Shown: piece by piece, positions 14,055-27,000 of the stretch
Layout of the letters: the number at the start of each line of letters is the position of its first letter
Position numbering within the stretch: position 1 is the first letter of the stretch
DNA from: Bugula neritina
Lineage: Eukaryota > Bryozoa > Gymnolaemata > Cheilostomatida > Bugulidae
Reading direction: 5' to 3'
Length of the DNA stretch: 64,000 nt
Assembly (NCBI GenBank): GCA_964035545.1
Contig: OZ037766.1
Location: forward strand, 28,276,673-28,340,672
Program-made: the position numbers and the translations under genes
The notes under the pieces: model-generated
Database searches by the model: none
Told to the model about the DNA's origin: nothing
Seen by the model: the letters and a program-made list of their open reading frames with translations, nothing else

Positions 14055-17000
14055 TTACTTATTACGATTATGTCTTTTTTTACTTTTAGATTTTTTCTTT
14101 TTTCTTTTTGCAGTTCGAAATGGTCCAAGTCCTTTTCGAACCTACAATTTCAGAACTGGCCCATCAGAATGTTTTATAATTAAGTCTATCATCGTATCAC
14201 ATTGTAAATGCTTTCATTTCCTGGCTGCTACAATAAAAGCTCATAAAATGTTATAATAAACAATATTTGAACCTAGCATAGCATCATGATTTATATAAAA
14301 AGTGAATTAGTTATGCAACTTTTTCCTGTTGGCTTCATTGACTTAATGCATGGCTACTACGCAAAGAACTTTAGGTAAGAGAATGGTGAGAAAGTTATAT
14401 TATTAGCCTTATTGTATCTAAAACTCCTCAAATAAAAATATTCTGCAATGGTAAAATAAGCTACACTAATCTTGTTACAAGAAATTATAACCATATATCT
14501 TAATTAAACAACATTAGAATTCATATATTCATACAATCATGCAATGGTTTAAAAATAACAGGCATCTTTTTATTTAAAAAATCAACCACTGTTTCTAGCT
14601 GCCAATATTCTCTTTCATGTACATACCATAACTCCTCTCCACCATGACTGAATTCTCACTGAGGCCTTTAGTCTCATACGCTCTGTTTCTTTTTCTAATC
14701 GTAGTTTTTCATTACATATCCTCTCTGACACACACACCTGCTCATACTCCGCATACTAAAATATATGTATAAAAGCAATTGGGTTAAAATTTGTACAGCA
14801 GTCGAATTAATTACAGAAAAGTATTACCCCATATGAATTGTTTATTAAGCGTGCAAGCTCAAACTATAAATGATAAAATAACTTCAATTATACAATTTCA
14901 AAACTGTAGAGCATATGTATTAAGACAGTTATTAACACTGTATTAGCAGGCCATATGCCAGATTTAATAATGTTACCCATAACCCATTTCAAAGTCCGAA
15001 GCTTTGGCAATCAATATAACATTCAATAAAAATATTCAGATGCCTTGACTGCAAAGTTATAAATATCATTTTTAGCGAAAATTTATATGATTTGTTAGAT
15101 TATAATATCTTTTAACAAAATACTATGCCAGCTTTTTAAATAATAATATTATTCTCTCTTATTACAATTGAGTTTTAATTAGCATAATATTTTTAAATTA
15201 TGACTTGAATAGCTGAGATACATTTTACTGATTAGTATAATAAGTATATATTTTCTGCTTGGCTATAAACACATGTATTAAACTAAGATTTCAATAGCCA
15301 AAAGTCAACCATTGCAATTTTGCTTCATTAATAGATACTAGTTAAAATATTTATCATGTTTTATACCAATACAAAATAGAAGCATTTAGATATTTGCTTC
15401 TTTGCATGTTGGCGCAACAAGGCAATTGCTCTCGTCAAAAAAAAACAACCACCATATAACAACTGATTTTAAAACTTACTTTTACTGTCAGCTCTTGCAT
15501 ACGCTCAAGGTCTTTATTCCTCATAGCTTTTAACTGTTCCAGCTCCTGAGTCTTTTCATCTGTGTCCTTACGGTACTTTTCATACCAATGTTCTTTCTGC
15601 ATAACAAATTATAGAAGACTGACTATTCCTTAAGTTATTATATTTTTTCTAAACTTATACTTCAATTCTTTAGTCAAATAAACTATATTTTTCAAGTTGA
15701 AGCTACAATTCGTTTTGAGCCAAAAACTGAATCTTTTTGGTTTTTTATTGTTGTTTTATATAATTATATTAACTAAAAACTTTTGAAATAGTTTTATGCT
15801 AAAATCTCCTTACCAATTCTTTGAGTCTTTCTATTTCCTTTTTTAGAAAATTCATAATCTCAAAATGACATTTTAGCTCTCGATCATCTTTATCTTTTAA
15901 AATCTATATAAAATATATATACACTGGCATCATGATTGTGCAAAATGATTTTTATTATTATAGGTGAAATCCATGCTTTGATGTACACACTAAATGTTTG
16001 AAAAATTGAGATTACAAAATACGCAAAAAAGTACATAACAGTAAATACTTGAGTTGTTTAAGAATTTCTAAAAAGTTCCTAAACTAGAAATTTTTTTTAT
16101 TGTTTTGGTTATAATAAAAATCAAAACATTTGATTAGTAGAAATAACCCTGATTTCTCACCTGAATGTCATGTAAGATATTTTCATAAGCAATCCGATTC
16201 TGCTTAAAAGTCTGCTGCACTTGGTTGTCACTATGTTTGGTGTGGTATTTTTTCTCTACACTAGATTTTATTTTCATCATCTGCAGTTGATCTTTCAAAC
16301 TCGCCACTTCGTCATCACGAGTCTCACACTAGTGACAGATGAATTAACTTGCTCGTTACAAATTCCAGTTTATTGTCTATACTCAAGAATGTTGCAAAGA
16401 GAAAACAATATATTATTTTTGATCGAATTATTCTACAATTGTAAAGAAAGTAGTTTATAGGTTTTTCTTAAATTAGTTTTGTTTACCAAAACACCTGTTG
16501 CTTGCTGTAGATCAAAGGTAATTAAGAATATTTTTCAATATATACCATTAATAATTCTTTTATATATGAACAAGGATACAATGCAGAATTTTTCATCTTG
16601 GCAAAAACGTGTATATACAGGTGTTGAATTTTTAAAAACAATGTAAACAATTCAATCTATTCACTTATTAATTGCACTCACAGTTACTTCCTGCTATTTC
16701 GTTTTAAATTAGAACTATTTTACAGTTAACTTTTTTTTAGCAAAAGTTGCAATCTGCAAAAAATATTCGTAAATATTTATTCTTTAACTGCCTGATCGTT
16801 TTTCGACAAAAAGCAACTAGGCCTACTCATGTTTTATTAATGTTTTAAAATGATATGTCTGCTTATTCAATCAAATTGATGAAAATAAACTAACTATGAT
16901 AACAATTAGTATGCAGCTCTATTGAGTTACGTTCATTTACCTATCTGTGCGCATTTATTGCATAAAGATAAAACTAAATATTTAAAAAATTACCACAAAT

Positions 17001-19493
17001 CATATTGATTTTTAGTATAGAATACAATGCATTATAATATGCCAATAAAAGTTAAATTCAACCCTTCTAAGATATATAATCATACAAAGATCAATATGTT
17101 GACCTAAAACGCATGGTGGTTTTACAATATTATGTATGATAATATTGGCTTAGTAAACAAGCTGTAAGCTAGTTAATGAAAGGTATGGTGCTTACTGCTT
17201 TTGCACTAGAAGTGCTTAAGTCTTTGAGGTTAGATTTTAGCTCCTCAATCCTATTTTGACTTCTCTGAAAACTAAACATACAAGCTAAATAATTTATGTC
17301 AAAACCAGAGTACATGATCAGCAAATTGCTTTGCTTTTTTTCCAATTTTTTCTCAAAATTTTAAATTTGGTCAACAAAAGTCTGAGTTTAGAGAGAAATT
17401 TATTTTCAAATTGATTGCATTACCTTAAAATTGATTTTTTTTAGTTTGCTAACAGTTTAAAAATGTTATTAATTATAATATCTGATAAAAATTGTTAGAT
17501 TTACCTTTTCAGTGCATCTTGAATTTTTTTTCTATACACCTTTTCTGTTTTAATAGCTTCAACTAGACTTTGGAAGGAATTTTTTGTCAACAACTCTGTA
17601 TAAGCATCTTTTAAAACATGTTCTAAGAATAACCTACAATTACATAAAGTAGTGCAATAACGACCTACAATTACATATACATATATACAGCTAGCGCAAA
17701 AGTAACGTTATTGAACATATTATATACAAGTTGTTTAACTGTTTTTAGTTTAAAAGGAATAGTGACGATTACTGTTAATAATGCACATACCTTTCTGAAT
17801 TTACTTTTGCGGAGCAGCAAGTTTCTGCTGTTAACTTCAAAAGACGACGAACTTCTTTTCTATTTCCAGACTCAGTGTATATCACTTTTCCATCACCTTT
17901 GAACTTGGTAAAAAAATTCTAACTTTGCAAATAACTTTAATACTTTAAATGTGAAATACTTCAATTAAACTATATTTTTTAAAACCTTTTGTTAACGCAG
18001 ATGTACATTGTTCAAATTTCAAGCAACCTTTTCCTTAACATTCAAACTTTACATAATATATTAAGTTGCACAACAAATGACTGTATGGCTAAAAATCTCG
18101 TTTTAACGACATGCAATCTTGCAGCATATAGTCTTATTCCAAGGGTTTTAAACTGCTTTATTTTACAAAGGGTTGTTATTTTCTATAAATTACTGCATAC
18201 CAGTTGAATTCTATGAGAAGTAAGTTTTCGTATTATTTGAGCAGGGTCGTCTTTGATAGACAATATTTTATCCAGAATAAATCTGCCATCTTCACCTATC
18301 TACAATAGATGTTGGGAAAATAATAACAACACAAAAAATCAAAGTATGATAGAAGCATTATTTAACTAAAATGAGTCAACTAGTTCAGCAAAATAGATGA
18401 ATCCTTTAACCTCATGAAGTCTGAGTGAGAAAAATTGTCTGCAAAAATTATCCTAAATGTTATGAGATTTTACTTATTATTATTATATTTGGAGAATATG
18501 TGTGTTGCAGTGCTGCATCCTTGTACAAGCTTTGGTTTGGTTTACATTTATGTAAATTTAGCTAAAATTGAGAATTGCATGTATCTAGCATTGTATTATA
18601 GTATTATTATTTTGCTATTACTGTCATTACAATAGAATATATACCTACCAAATTTGATTTAGTAGCTAGATATAAGGATGGATCTTTTCCAATCAACCCA
18701 AGTATATCGAGTTGTTCAATAGTTTCTTCCAAAATTGCTGAAAAACTGATGGCGTCGCATGTTGTACGCATCAACGATATTGGAGTTTTGCTTTTAGGCT
18801 TTCTACAAATAAATTCTATTTGCACCAACATGTAGTAATATGTTGACAATAATTGAAATTATATGTATGCAGTTAAACTTTATTATACGTTTTGTATTCC
18901 AATTATCATCATGTCAAGTTAAAAGCTATTTATCTAAGTATATATATACTGAAAAAACAGGGCCATGCTTCAATTGCTATAATTTAGCACGGGCTCCTTT
19001 AATTTAGATCTTAAATTAGGGTAGCCTTGAATACCTGCTCTTAGTATTAGTTGTAGCTTGGCTATCATCTTGGTAAGATATTGTAACTGCTGGTGTCCAA
19101 GGAAACAAACTTGTTCTCAACTGCATATCGGGAGAAGACAAGGGTTTTACAGAATCTCTAAAACAGAATTTATAACATCTGCTGCAATATTCTTGCATGA
19201 AATAAACTTAATATGCACTCTGACTTTTGCAGCTTGTTATAGAGACATTAACTATTGCAATTAAAAGAGTGCAAGTAGATAAAAATAAACATTTAGCAAA
19301 TAAAATCTAACTGAAGTCAAAATTTAACCGAAATTAGAATGGATACACATGCACACACGTGCACACACGCACACACTCGCACACGCCCACACGCACTCAC
19401 ACACGCACACGCGCGCGAACACACACACACACTCACACACGCACACACTCACATGCAGCACACACTCACACACGCACACACGCACACACGCAC

Positions 19494-19534
<41 letters not shown>

Positions 19535-19885
19535 CGCACACACGCACACACGCACACACTCACATGCAACACACACTCACACACGCACACACTCACATGC
19601 AACACACACTCACACACGCACACACGCACACACGCACACACGCACACACGCACACACGCACACACGCACACACGCACACACGCACACACGCACACACGCA
19701 CACACGCACACACGCGCACACACGCACACACGCACACACGCACACACGCACACATGCACACACATACCTGTGTGGAGCAAGCAAGTGTGCGAATGCCAAT
19801 TGTGGGTCTATTGAGAAAGTTTGAGATTTGCTATGCGAGTATCTATAACCCTCTTTATATCTAACCTCAGGTGGAGCTTTGTCAT
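14055..19885 (-). CDS. IQCG: Dynein regulatory complex subunit 9 (IQ motif-containing protein G)
   Basis: Twelve exons in phase: 19866-19885 (start ATG), 19035-19157, 18649-18802, 18201-18299, 17791-17903, 17505-17633, 17196-17271, 16161-16328, 15814-15903, 15480-15596, 14627-14755 and 14055-14141 (TAA). The product is 434 residues, close to known IQCG proteins. It is a long coiled coil, including the block [20 protein letters not shown], then an IQ calmodulin-binding motif ([10 protein letters not shown], about residues 394-412) and a Lys-rich tail. In cilia and flagella DRC9 is part of the nexin link (N-DRC) that joins outer doublets and controls dynein sliding; IQ motifs bind calmodulin. 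Acceptors at 17634 and 17272 were chosen because neighbouring AG sites break frame. Exon 1 codes for only six residues plus two bases and sits just after an acceptor-like TTTAG, so a further 5' exon is possible. Intron 1 holds a large CA microsatellite. Confidence 0.92.
19347..19768. repeat. CA/CG-rich microsatellite
   Basis: About 420 bp of (CA)n interrupted at regular 6-8-base intervals by CG, plus four blocks with ACTCACATGCARCACACACTC. It lies in intron 1 of DRC9. It is alternating purine-pyrimidine throughout, the class of sequence that can adopt Z-DNA. Open frames of poly-His/Thr and Cys/Val across it are artefacts. Confidence 0.97.
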
Positions 19886-21645
19886 GTTGACTAAAGACAC
19901 AAGAAAATATATTATAATCATTACTGATAAAGCAAGTTATTATTAAAGTTTTGCAGAACACATTGTTTTTGTAGACGTGCAATGATTTAAAGTAGAGAAA
20001 ATTGTTTTGTTCAAAACAACTTAAGTTGTTTTGAACAAAATAAGGAATTATTACACTGTGAAATAATTGAATTTTTATAAAATTTTATGAATAACTCTGG
20101 ATACAAGGTTCCAAAAATAAGTTTATTTTTGTTTACTTACCTCATGCTGAACAACTTTTTGAATATTATTTCAACTTTTTACAAAAATCGGCTTTAGTGA
20201 CAGATCACTTGAAAAAATTTAAATATATTTTGAATATCATGCTGCGCAGCATGACGTTTTTCTTTATGCTTCTGACGCATGTTAGGGTTTTCAAATTTCT
20301 CTTGCAATAAATTAAATGAAAAAGTTAAGGTGGAGTTTGCACTTAACTTGTAAGCTGTAACTGCATTTTCAACACATTGAAATTCACATATTGTATAAAA
20401 TATTTCTTTCATATTGTTATTGAATATAAGCAATAAATTTACCTATGAGCATATAAATATGTTTATATGCAATTAGTACTCTTTGATGAAATTGGTAATT
20501 ATATGCATAGAGGGTTTTATGTTTTAAATCACAGTTATATATATTGTAATGTTTAATTTATGTGTGATAACTTTGCCAAAAAATTCAGTTACCAATGCTC
20601 AACCTTTCAAAACAATTAAGGATAAGTTTACTTCTGTTCAGTTACCTGTTCTTTGCCTAATATAACCAGGTATCATGATTGTTATTGGAACTTATCAACA
20701 TTCATATAACGTGTAAATGGTAGGCAAGTTGAGTATCTTTTTAATTCTGCATAGGGGTGGTTTCTGGTTAATGCAACTTAAAATGATAGCAAATTTGAGT
20801 CCGGCGCTGCAGTTATGTCCCAAACATAAACTTTTAATGATTAAATTTATTTTTGCTATAAATTGCAGGGAAATTGATCGAAATGCACTAACTTTGTTCA
20901 GAGGTATTATAAAAAAGTAATTATGTTGTTATTCAATATATTCAAAAGCCTAGCTTTTGACAAACAAGTAGCTCAACAATATCAGTTGATTCACTTTATT
21001 CATGAATATTGAGTTGCAAGGCATGGGGTTAATTTTCCTCAGTAAAATTTAACAATTCCTATATACATGATACAAAAGATAGCTGGTTACCTATATAATA
21101 CATGTATTACATTTTATTATAGAATATATCTTCTTTTCAGAAAAAAATAAAGCAAAAGACAGGCCTGCAGCCTTAAGATACAATAAAATAAGCAAATAAT
21201 TGAGCATTCATATTTACATATAATATAACAATAATTGAATATCACAAGATTTGCATATTCTCAAACATGACTTTGAAGCCAGAAATATGTCACCAGACAA
21301 AGAATAAATAAAAAAATAAAATTTAAACTTCTAAGCCAGTAATTATAAATGACTTGGCAAATGTTTTGTATAATTCAAGAATAAATATAAATCAGGTAAA
21401 GTAATTTCAAAACTCAATAAATGGGATTGTTTCAGTCAAAGAAAAGACTGCAGAACTTTTTACAACTAGTTTGCAACTTTTTATTTTTTTAATTATTTTG
21501 TACTTTTGCCAGTTTCAACCAGCTGAACCAAGATGTTTACTCGATTAAATAAAAGCAATATTTTACACACAAAAAATTTAGACGTTTTGCAAAATTTGTT
21601 GACAGCACTGCAACACTAAGATATGGTCCGTATTAAAGATAGTTG
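19886..21645. other. Intergenic region upstream of DRC9
   Basis: This region contains the presumed DRC9 promoter and 5' UTR on one side and the 3' flank of the unknown gene (stop at 21646) on the other. It holds the 36-bp palindrome at 20005-20040. A 79-codon minus-strand frame at 20194-20433 lacks clear splice or homology support. Otherwise it is AT-rich with nothing recognised. Confidence 0.6.
20005..20040. repeat. Perfect 36-bp palindrome
   Basis: TTTTGTTCAAAACAACTT is followed without a spacer by its exact reverse complement, centred on CTTAAG. It lies about 120 bp upstream of the DRC9 start codon, where a promoter or 5' UTR would be. Confidence 0.9.
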
Positions 21646-24031
21646 TCATAGTTTCACAAAGGAGCTGTCGTCAAAACTTGAGGTTGACTTTAGCTTTGAG
21701 CGTTTACGCGCCTGTGACCTAAAACAAAAATAAAAAACATTGTGGTAAGCATCTGAGTTCTATATGTTAAAGAAATAAAACAAATCTGGTTGATAAAATG
21801 CATGGCTATAAATGACATATCTAATGATGATTCAATAACCAGACAAAATATTCATGTTGGCCCAATCAGTTGAGATATATGTGCATAGCTACTGCTCTAA
21901 ATACACTTTGCCTTATTCTGACTAGCAATTTAATGGGAGATATTTAAATAAGTCTTTTGCAATTTATAGATAATGACACAAAAAATGGTTAAATGCTACA
22001 ATAAAGGGTACAGAATACAGATTAATGTAGCATTAATAAGAGCTTTGCCTAAGCTCGGTGTATCTATATTTCGAGGCAGTTAAATGCATCTGATTAAAAT
22101 TCGATTATATAAATACTATAGAAATATATTTGCTAGTAAAATTTCTTTGCAAAACAATTATGAAATATTGGTGATGGCATTGCTGCATGTTTTAGTGGGA
22201 AGATAATTCAGTAAAATGCTAAACATGAGCAATGGAGGGTTATCAACTTTATAAACTGTAACAACAATCCGGAATATTGGTCTGTTGTGTTTTAAAAAAA
22301 AGGCAAAATGTAATGCAGCAGCGGAAAAAAATTAATATTACCTGTGTTCTAAACAAACAGTATAGCAAAAGAAACTACTTTAGCCCACACCACAGACCGA
22401 AAAAAATGAATAACGTGCAAGCTATTGAAATGTCTATATAAAGAGAAATTTCCTTAAACACATGCATTACATTTCATATAGTACAAAAAACTGTTTTTAA
22501 AAGAACTAACTGGTTGGTGGGTGACTCAGTGATGTAATCAGATAGAGAGAATGCAGCTGGATGAATAGCATCATTTTTATCAGCATGTTTGTTTTGCTGG
22601 AGGTCAGTATCATATTCTAGGTCAGTATCATAATCTAGGTCAACACCATAATCTAGCTCAGCATTATCTCCATCCCAAATGTACCTTTCTTCTCTGAGCT
22701 TAGGGGTATTCATCTTTTTCCTTCGAGCTATAAGGAAATTTACAAAATAGGTTTCTAATTACATAATATTAATTATATATTTAATATTATATAATAATTA
22801 GTATTACTATACAAGTAGCATGTATAAAGAGAAAGAGAGAGTATCAGAAAACTAAGTGCATCATGTAAAGTATAATAGGTTTTTGATCATAATTTTTCAT
22901 CTAATATAACTATGCATAACAGTTGAGAGCAGTATAATATCTTATAGCTAAAGCAATATGTTTGAATTACAGAATTATAATCATGCACATTGTAGTAGAA
23001 ATTATATACTTTCTACTTCAAAGAGGTATACATAACATTTGAATAGATACTTAATGTAAAACAAAGCTTATAGAATTAGGTCCCATGTGGTTACTAAAAT
23101 TGTTAATAATACATGACTGTCTTAAAAAACTTCGCAGTTTTACAAGTTTATTTTATTGCATCTTACTAATTATTAGGATGCTTTACTCTAAATTATTCAA
23201 ACTTACAATTCTTAGTTACCATGTTTTTATACAACTTATGGTCACTTTGATCAAAGTAGCCCAAATGAATTTCAAAGGTAGACAAATCTTCATTATCAGA
23301 TGTTTCTACAAAGATATAAACAAAAATACTCAAATAATATAATTCTAATATTAAATCAACACTGTAATGCGGCAATTGAGTGCCTATCAGAATAGTTTTC
23401 ACAAGTTTGTACCCAACTTTCTGAGACAATCATTTCACCTTCTGACAACTCATGTTGGCTAACTTTGAGTGCTCGTCTCTCTTGTCTGGTGAGATGGTCT
23501 TGTGGGCGGTGACCTTGCATGGCGGATGTAATGTTCATTTCATTCTTTGAAACACACTGCCTTACATTTCCTTGATTAGAGTAGTATCCTGTGCAGGTGT
23601 TGGACATGGAGGGATCACCTCTGTTAGTCATAGAGAGGGTGTGTTCAAGAACCGTAATCTAAAGTAAATAAGCATGTACGCAATCATAACCCTATAGGTC
23701 TATATGAACAGAGAAATAATTTCAAGAATCACATTAACTTGAGACTTACCTTTATATCCTGGTTTTCTGACTCGAGTTCAACTTGTGACTTGATGCTCTG
23801 TGGAAGCTCCCATCTCTTATGTTTGTTCAGTGAGTACTCGACAGCACCAGATGCGTTGGCAGGCAAACAACTCATGAAATTTTTCACATCATTGCTGATG
23901 GCGCCTGGTTTCTTGTTTTCTGAGTTGCTGTGCACGACAAGGCAGCCATACTTTTTAGTAGCAGAAGAAAATGGCTGATTTCTTATAGTTTTGCCAGTAA
24001 TTCGGCCTTTTTTAGATCCTTTGTAAGACAT
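21646..24031 (-). CDS. Unknown 303-aa probable nuclear protein
   Basis: Not recognised. Five exons join in frame: 23750-24031 (ATG in context CAAGCCATGT), 23418-23658, 23207-23305, 22511-22727 and 21646-21718 (TGA). The N-terminal 20 residues are basic (MSYKGSKKGRITGKTIRN). The middle is polar with a DQSDHKLYKN segment. Residues about 225-250 form an acidic tandem repeat (DLDYDTDLEYDTDLQ). The C-terminus has a basic cluster RKRSKLK, a plausible nuclear localisation signal, before a Ser/Asp-rich end. No membrane segment, cysteine pattern or catalytic motif is visible. The donor at 23417 (A|GTTGGG) is weak but is the only nearby one giving correct phase without a stop. A 5' UTR exon probably ends near 25163 at CTGTAAAG|GTTAGT, joining an acceptor at 24065; a start at the upstream in-frame ATG 24079 (unspliced) is the alternative. 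Charge pattern suggests a nuclear regulatory protein; this is inference. Confidence 0.65.
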
Positions 24032-24079
24032 GGCTTGTAACAGTTCCTTGTAGTGACAATATGCCTGAAATTTAATCAT

Positions 24080-27000
24080 TTTAAATAAAAACTGCTCACA
24101 TAATTTTTTATTACAGTTTAGCGCAATGTAACACTTAAATTTTCAAACAAAACTAAATTTTTATAAGAAATCGTAACTTGTACTCCTACAATGATCTAGG
24201 CTACTTTAAGTTGATAGAAGTTTATGCAGTCATTGGGCAGATAACTCCTTATGTTAAGTTAAAATATTGAAATATACTAATATAACTAATAAGTCACAAG
24301 GAGCATGCAATATAACATATTATAGCTATTTTCAGCCAGTAAATGATTACTAGATAATGATCATGCTAAACTTTAAGATTAATGGCTTACATTTATTAAA
24401 AAAAAACTATTTCAACAAGCAACTGCTGAATGAAATACTATATGATGTATGTTAAAATACATAATTGTAGTACATAATTTAAATGTTGTATAAAATATTA
24501 TGCATTGGTATCAATATTATACATGCATATAGAAAAAGATACTGCAAAACTATTGTATAAATTATTTATATTTGAATTGTGGTGTTACACTATAAGTTAT
24601 TATTGAACTTTGTTTAGTGTGTCCTCTATATTGGTACGTTGGTACTTATTTTTGGCAACTTGTCAGCATTTCCTATCTTATGTTTTATTACTCAAAGTAA
24701 ACAAGGAAACATAGTCTCAAAAGAAACAAAGAAATCGAAGTGTATTAGTGCCAAGTAAACAACTAGTTATAATTTCAATATAATTTTCTAAGTAGAAGTA
24801 ATTCTTAGCATTTCATAAGGAATAATCTATTGCCAACATTTACAAATATGTTCAGGAAGTAGTTGGTCAATATAAGTAGCTATAGATTATATTTACATGG
24901 ATTGTGACATATAAATAAATATTTACACAGGCTAAAATTCTTCTAAATTAACACAAAATTAATGGTCAATTGACACAATATTGCATGGTATACAAATGCA
25001 TAGTGAAAAACATTTGGGACTAGCCTAGTCTCTCGAATTTCATGAATTTTTCCTACCCCTTGTTATACAAAGGGTAATATGTTATTTCTTCCAATATATT
25101 CATCTTATAATGCACCTCAGAGCAATGTAATAATTGTGAAAGTATGTAGTAGCCACTAACCTTTACAGCTGATCAATCGAAATCCAAGCAAATGAATATC
25201 ACCAGTTTACACTCTTGCTCTCGCTTGCCTATAGTATCAGTATAAGCGTTGAGGTTTATATGTGCTATGTTATGTTATGATCACGCGAGCTTATTTATGT
25301 CCTCAAAACCTTTATCGTTTGATTGCACCACCACCTGCCATGCATAACAATCATTACATTCATTGCAATAGCAGGGCAGGTTATTGAGTTATTAAGAAGC
25401 AACATCCGTGATGGTGCAATGCACGGGAATAGATCCTTGATCTCTCAAGACAGTCATTGTTATAGTTGTATAGTAACGATTATGGACACTTCAGTGTCAT
25501 GTGACAAAAATAAACGACCCAAGGATTTTATTGCCAGAACGGCTTTCGTATTGATTTGATAGCTGATTTATTTCGTAAACTACCGATGAAAAAAGAGACT
25601 AAGGCTATTGGTTTTTCCACGTTAGTACCAGAACTGGTTATTTTCAAGTTCATTGGGTAGAATGCTAGAAACAGCACCGAGTTAGTATAGTGGTTCGGGA
25701 GGGTCTTAAGTTTCAAGGTTTTGAGTTCGGAAAACGATATGTATGCAAACGCTGTAGGCTACTCAGCAACCCTAACTCAAAGCTGCTTTTAGCGGTTTTT
25801 GTAGTACTAGTTTGTTGGCAATGCCTTCAACGACAACTGAGTCCGTTGAGTGTTGGTGCAATGGAAATATAGCAGTAACTGCACGACTTCAACATAATCT
25901 TAAATCAAATGATTGTTTTCAATACTAGACTTAGGTATGCAGTTGTTTATTAGTTGTTGTATTGTAAATCAGACTTATTTCAGGGTGTGATGACGAAGCC
26001 ACTAAATTGAGAACGGCAGAATGAGAATCACTATCAGAATGACTATGAGAAAGTGAGAATGAGAACGGCGATGACCATTATTTACCAGAGCCCCACTCTT
26101 CTTATGTTAATGAGTGAGCTAAAAAGAGAAAGTCAGTGACTTGGGGATAATTAATTATCAAATTTAATGACACTCATTATGATAATCAATATGATATGAT
26201 AATAATCATAATTATAATAAATATAATTATAATAAGGGTAATTATACTGATTATTTAAACTTTTACTTTCAGCTTGACTTTATTCCTGTTTGCTTAGTGA
26301 AACAAATTAGAGTAAATGAGTTTTTAGGGCTGTTGCTGTAGAAACATATATCATAATTCAGATGTGACTAACACTGACTGTAACTGTCTCTAACTGTTGC
26401 CATTGGTGCCAGAGTGTTTTTATTTTAAGTCATTTAGCTATAATACTTCTATTAGTAGATTACTTATGGTATTAGAGTCATTCTAATGTCTTCAACTTAT
26501 TTTAATTCACTAACAGTAGATAAATTATAGCAACAATAGCTTGGCTGATTACTTATGATTATATTGAATTATAGTGTTATATATTGTACATGATAATTAT
26601 TTTACTAATAATGGTGTCCAGTAAATATGACACCAGTAAAATGGCACTAGTAAAATGGCACCAGTAAAATGGTATCAGTAATATGGCACCAGTAAAATGG
26701 CAGAGGTAAAAATGGCACATTTTCAATATTACGGTTTAGGGTGGGGGTTGACGTTAAAGGGTTGGAGGATGAGGTTGAGGTTTAGGGATGGGGGTTTGAG
26801 TTTGGGGTTTGGATTTAAGGATTGGGGATTTAGGTTTCGAGTGAGGGGTTTGGGAAAATTTAACATTAGTGTGCCATTTTTACCTACTTTCCATTTGTGC
26901 CATTATTACCTGTGCAATTTTTACCTAAAATCACTAATAATATTATTAGTTGTCTAGTTCGAATCTTACTCAAGACTGTCACTTATTGGTGTAAAAAATT

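Noticed and set aside
19324-19982. Long poly-His/Thr and Cys/Val open frames over the CA repeat
   Set aside because: They are frame artefacts of a microsatellite open in all frames; the DRC9 intron accounts for the region.
20194-20433. 79-codon minus-strand frame with a KEKRHAAQHD segment, possible extra 5' exon of DRC9
   Set aside because: No donor in correct phase was found and the DRC9 frame closes without it.
25682-25735. tRNA-like A box TTAGTATAGTGGTTCGG
   Set aside because: No usable B box and no cloverleaf; chance match or very old SINE trace.
26697-26957. 86-codon Gly/Arg/Leu-rich plus-strand frame
   Set aside because: It lies on the G-rich telomere-like repeat; composition explains it and no splice partner is visible.
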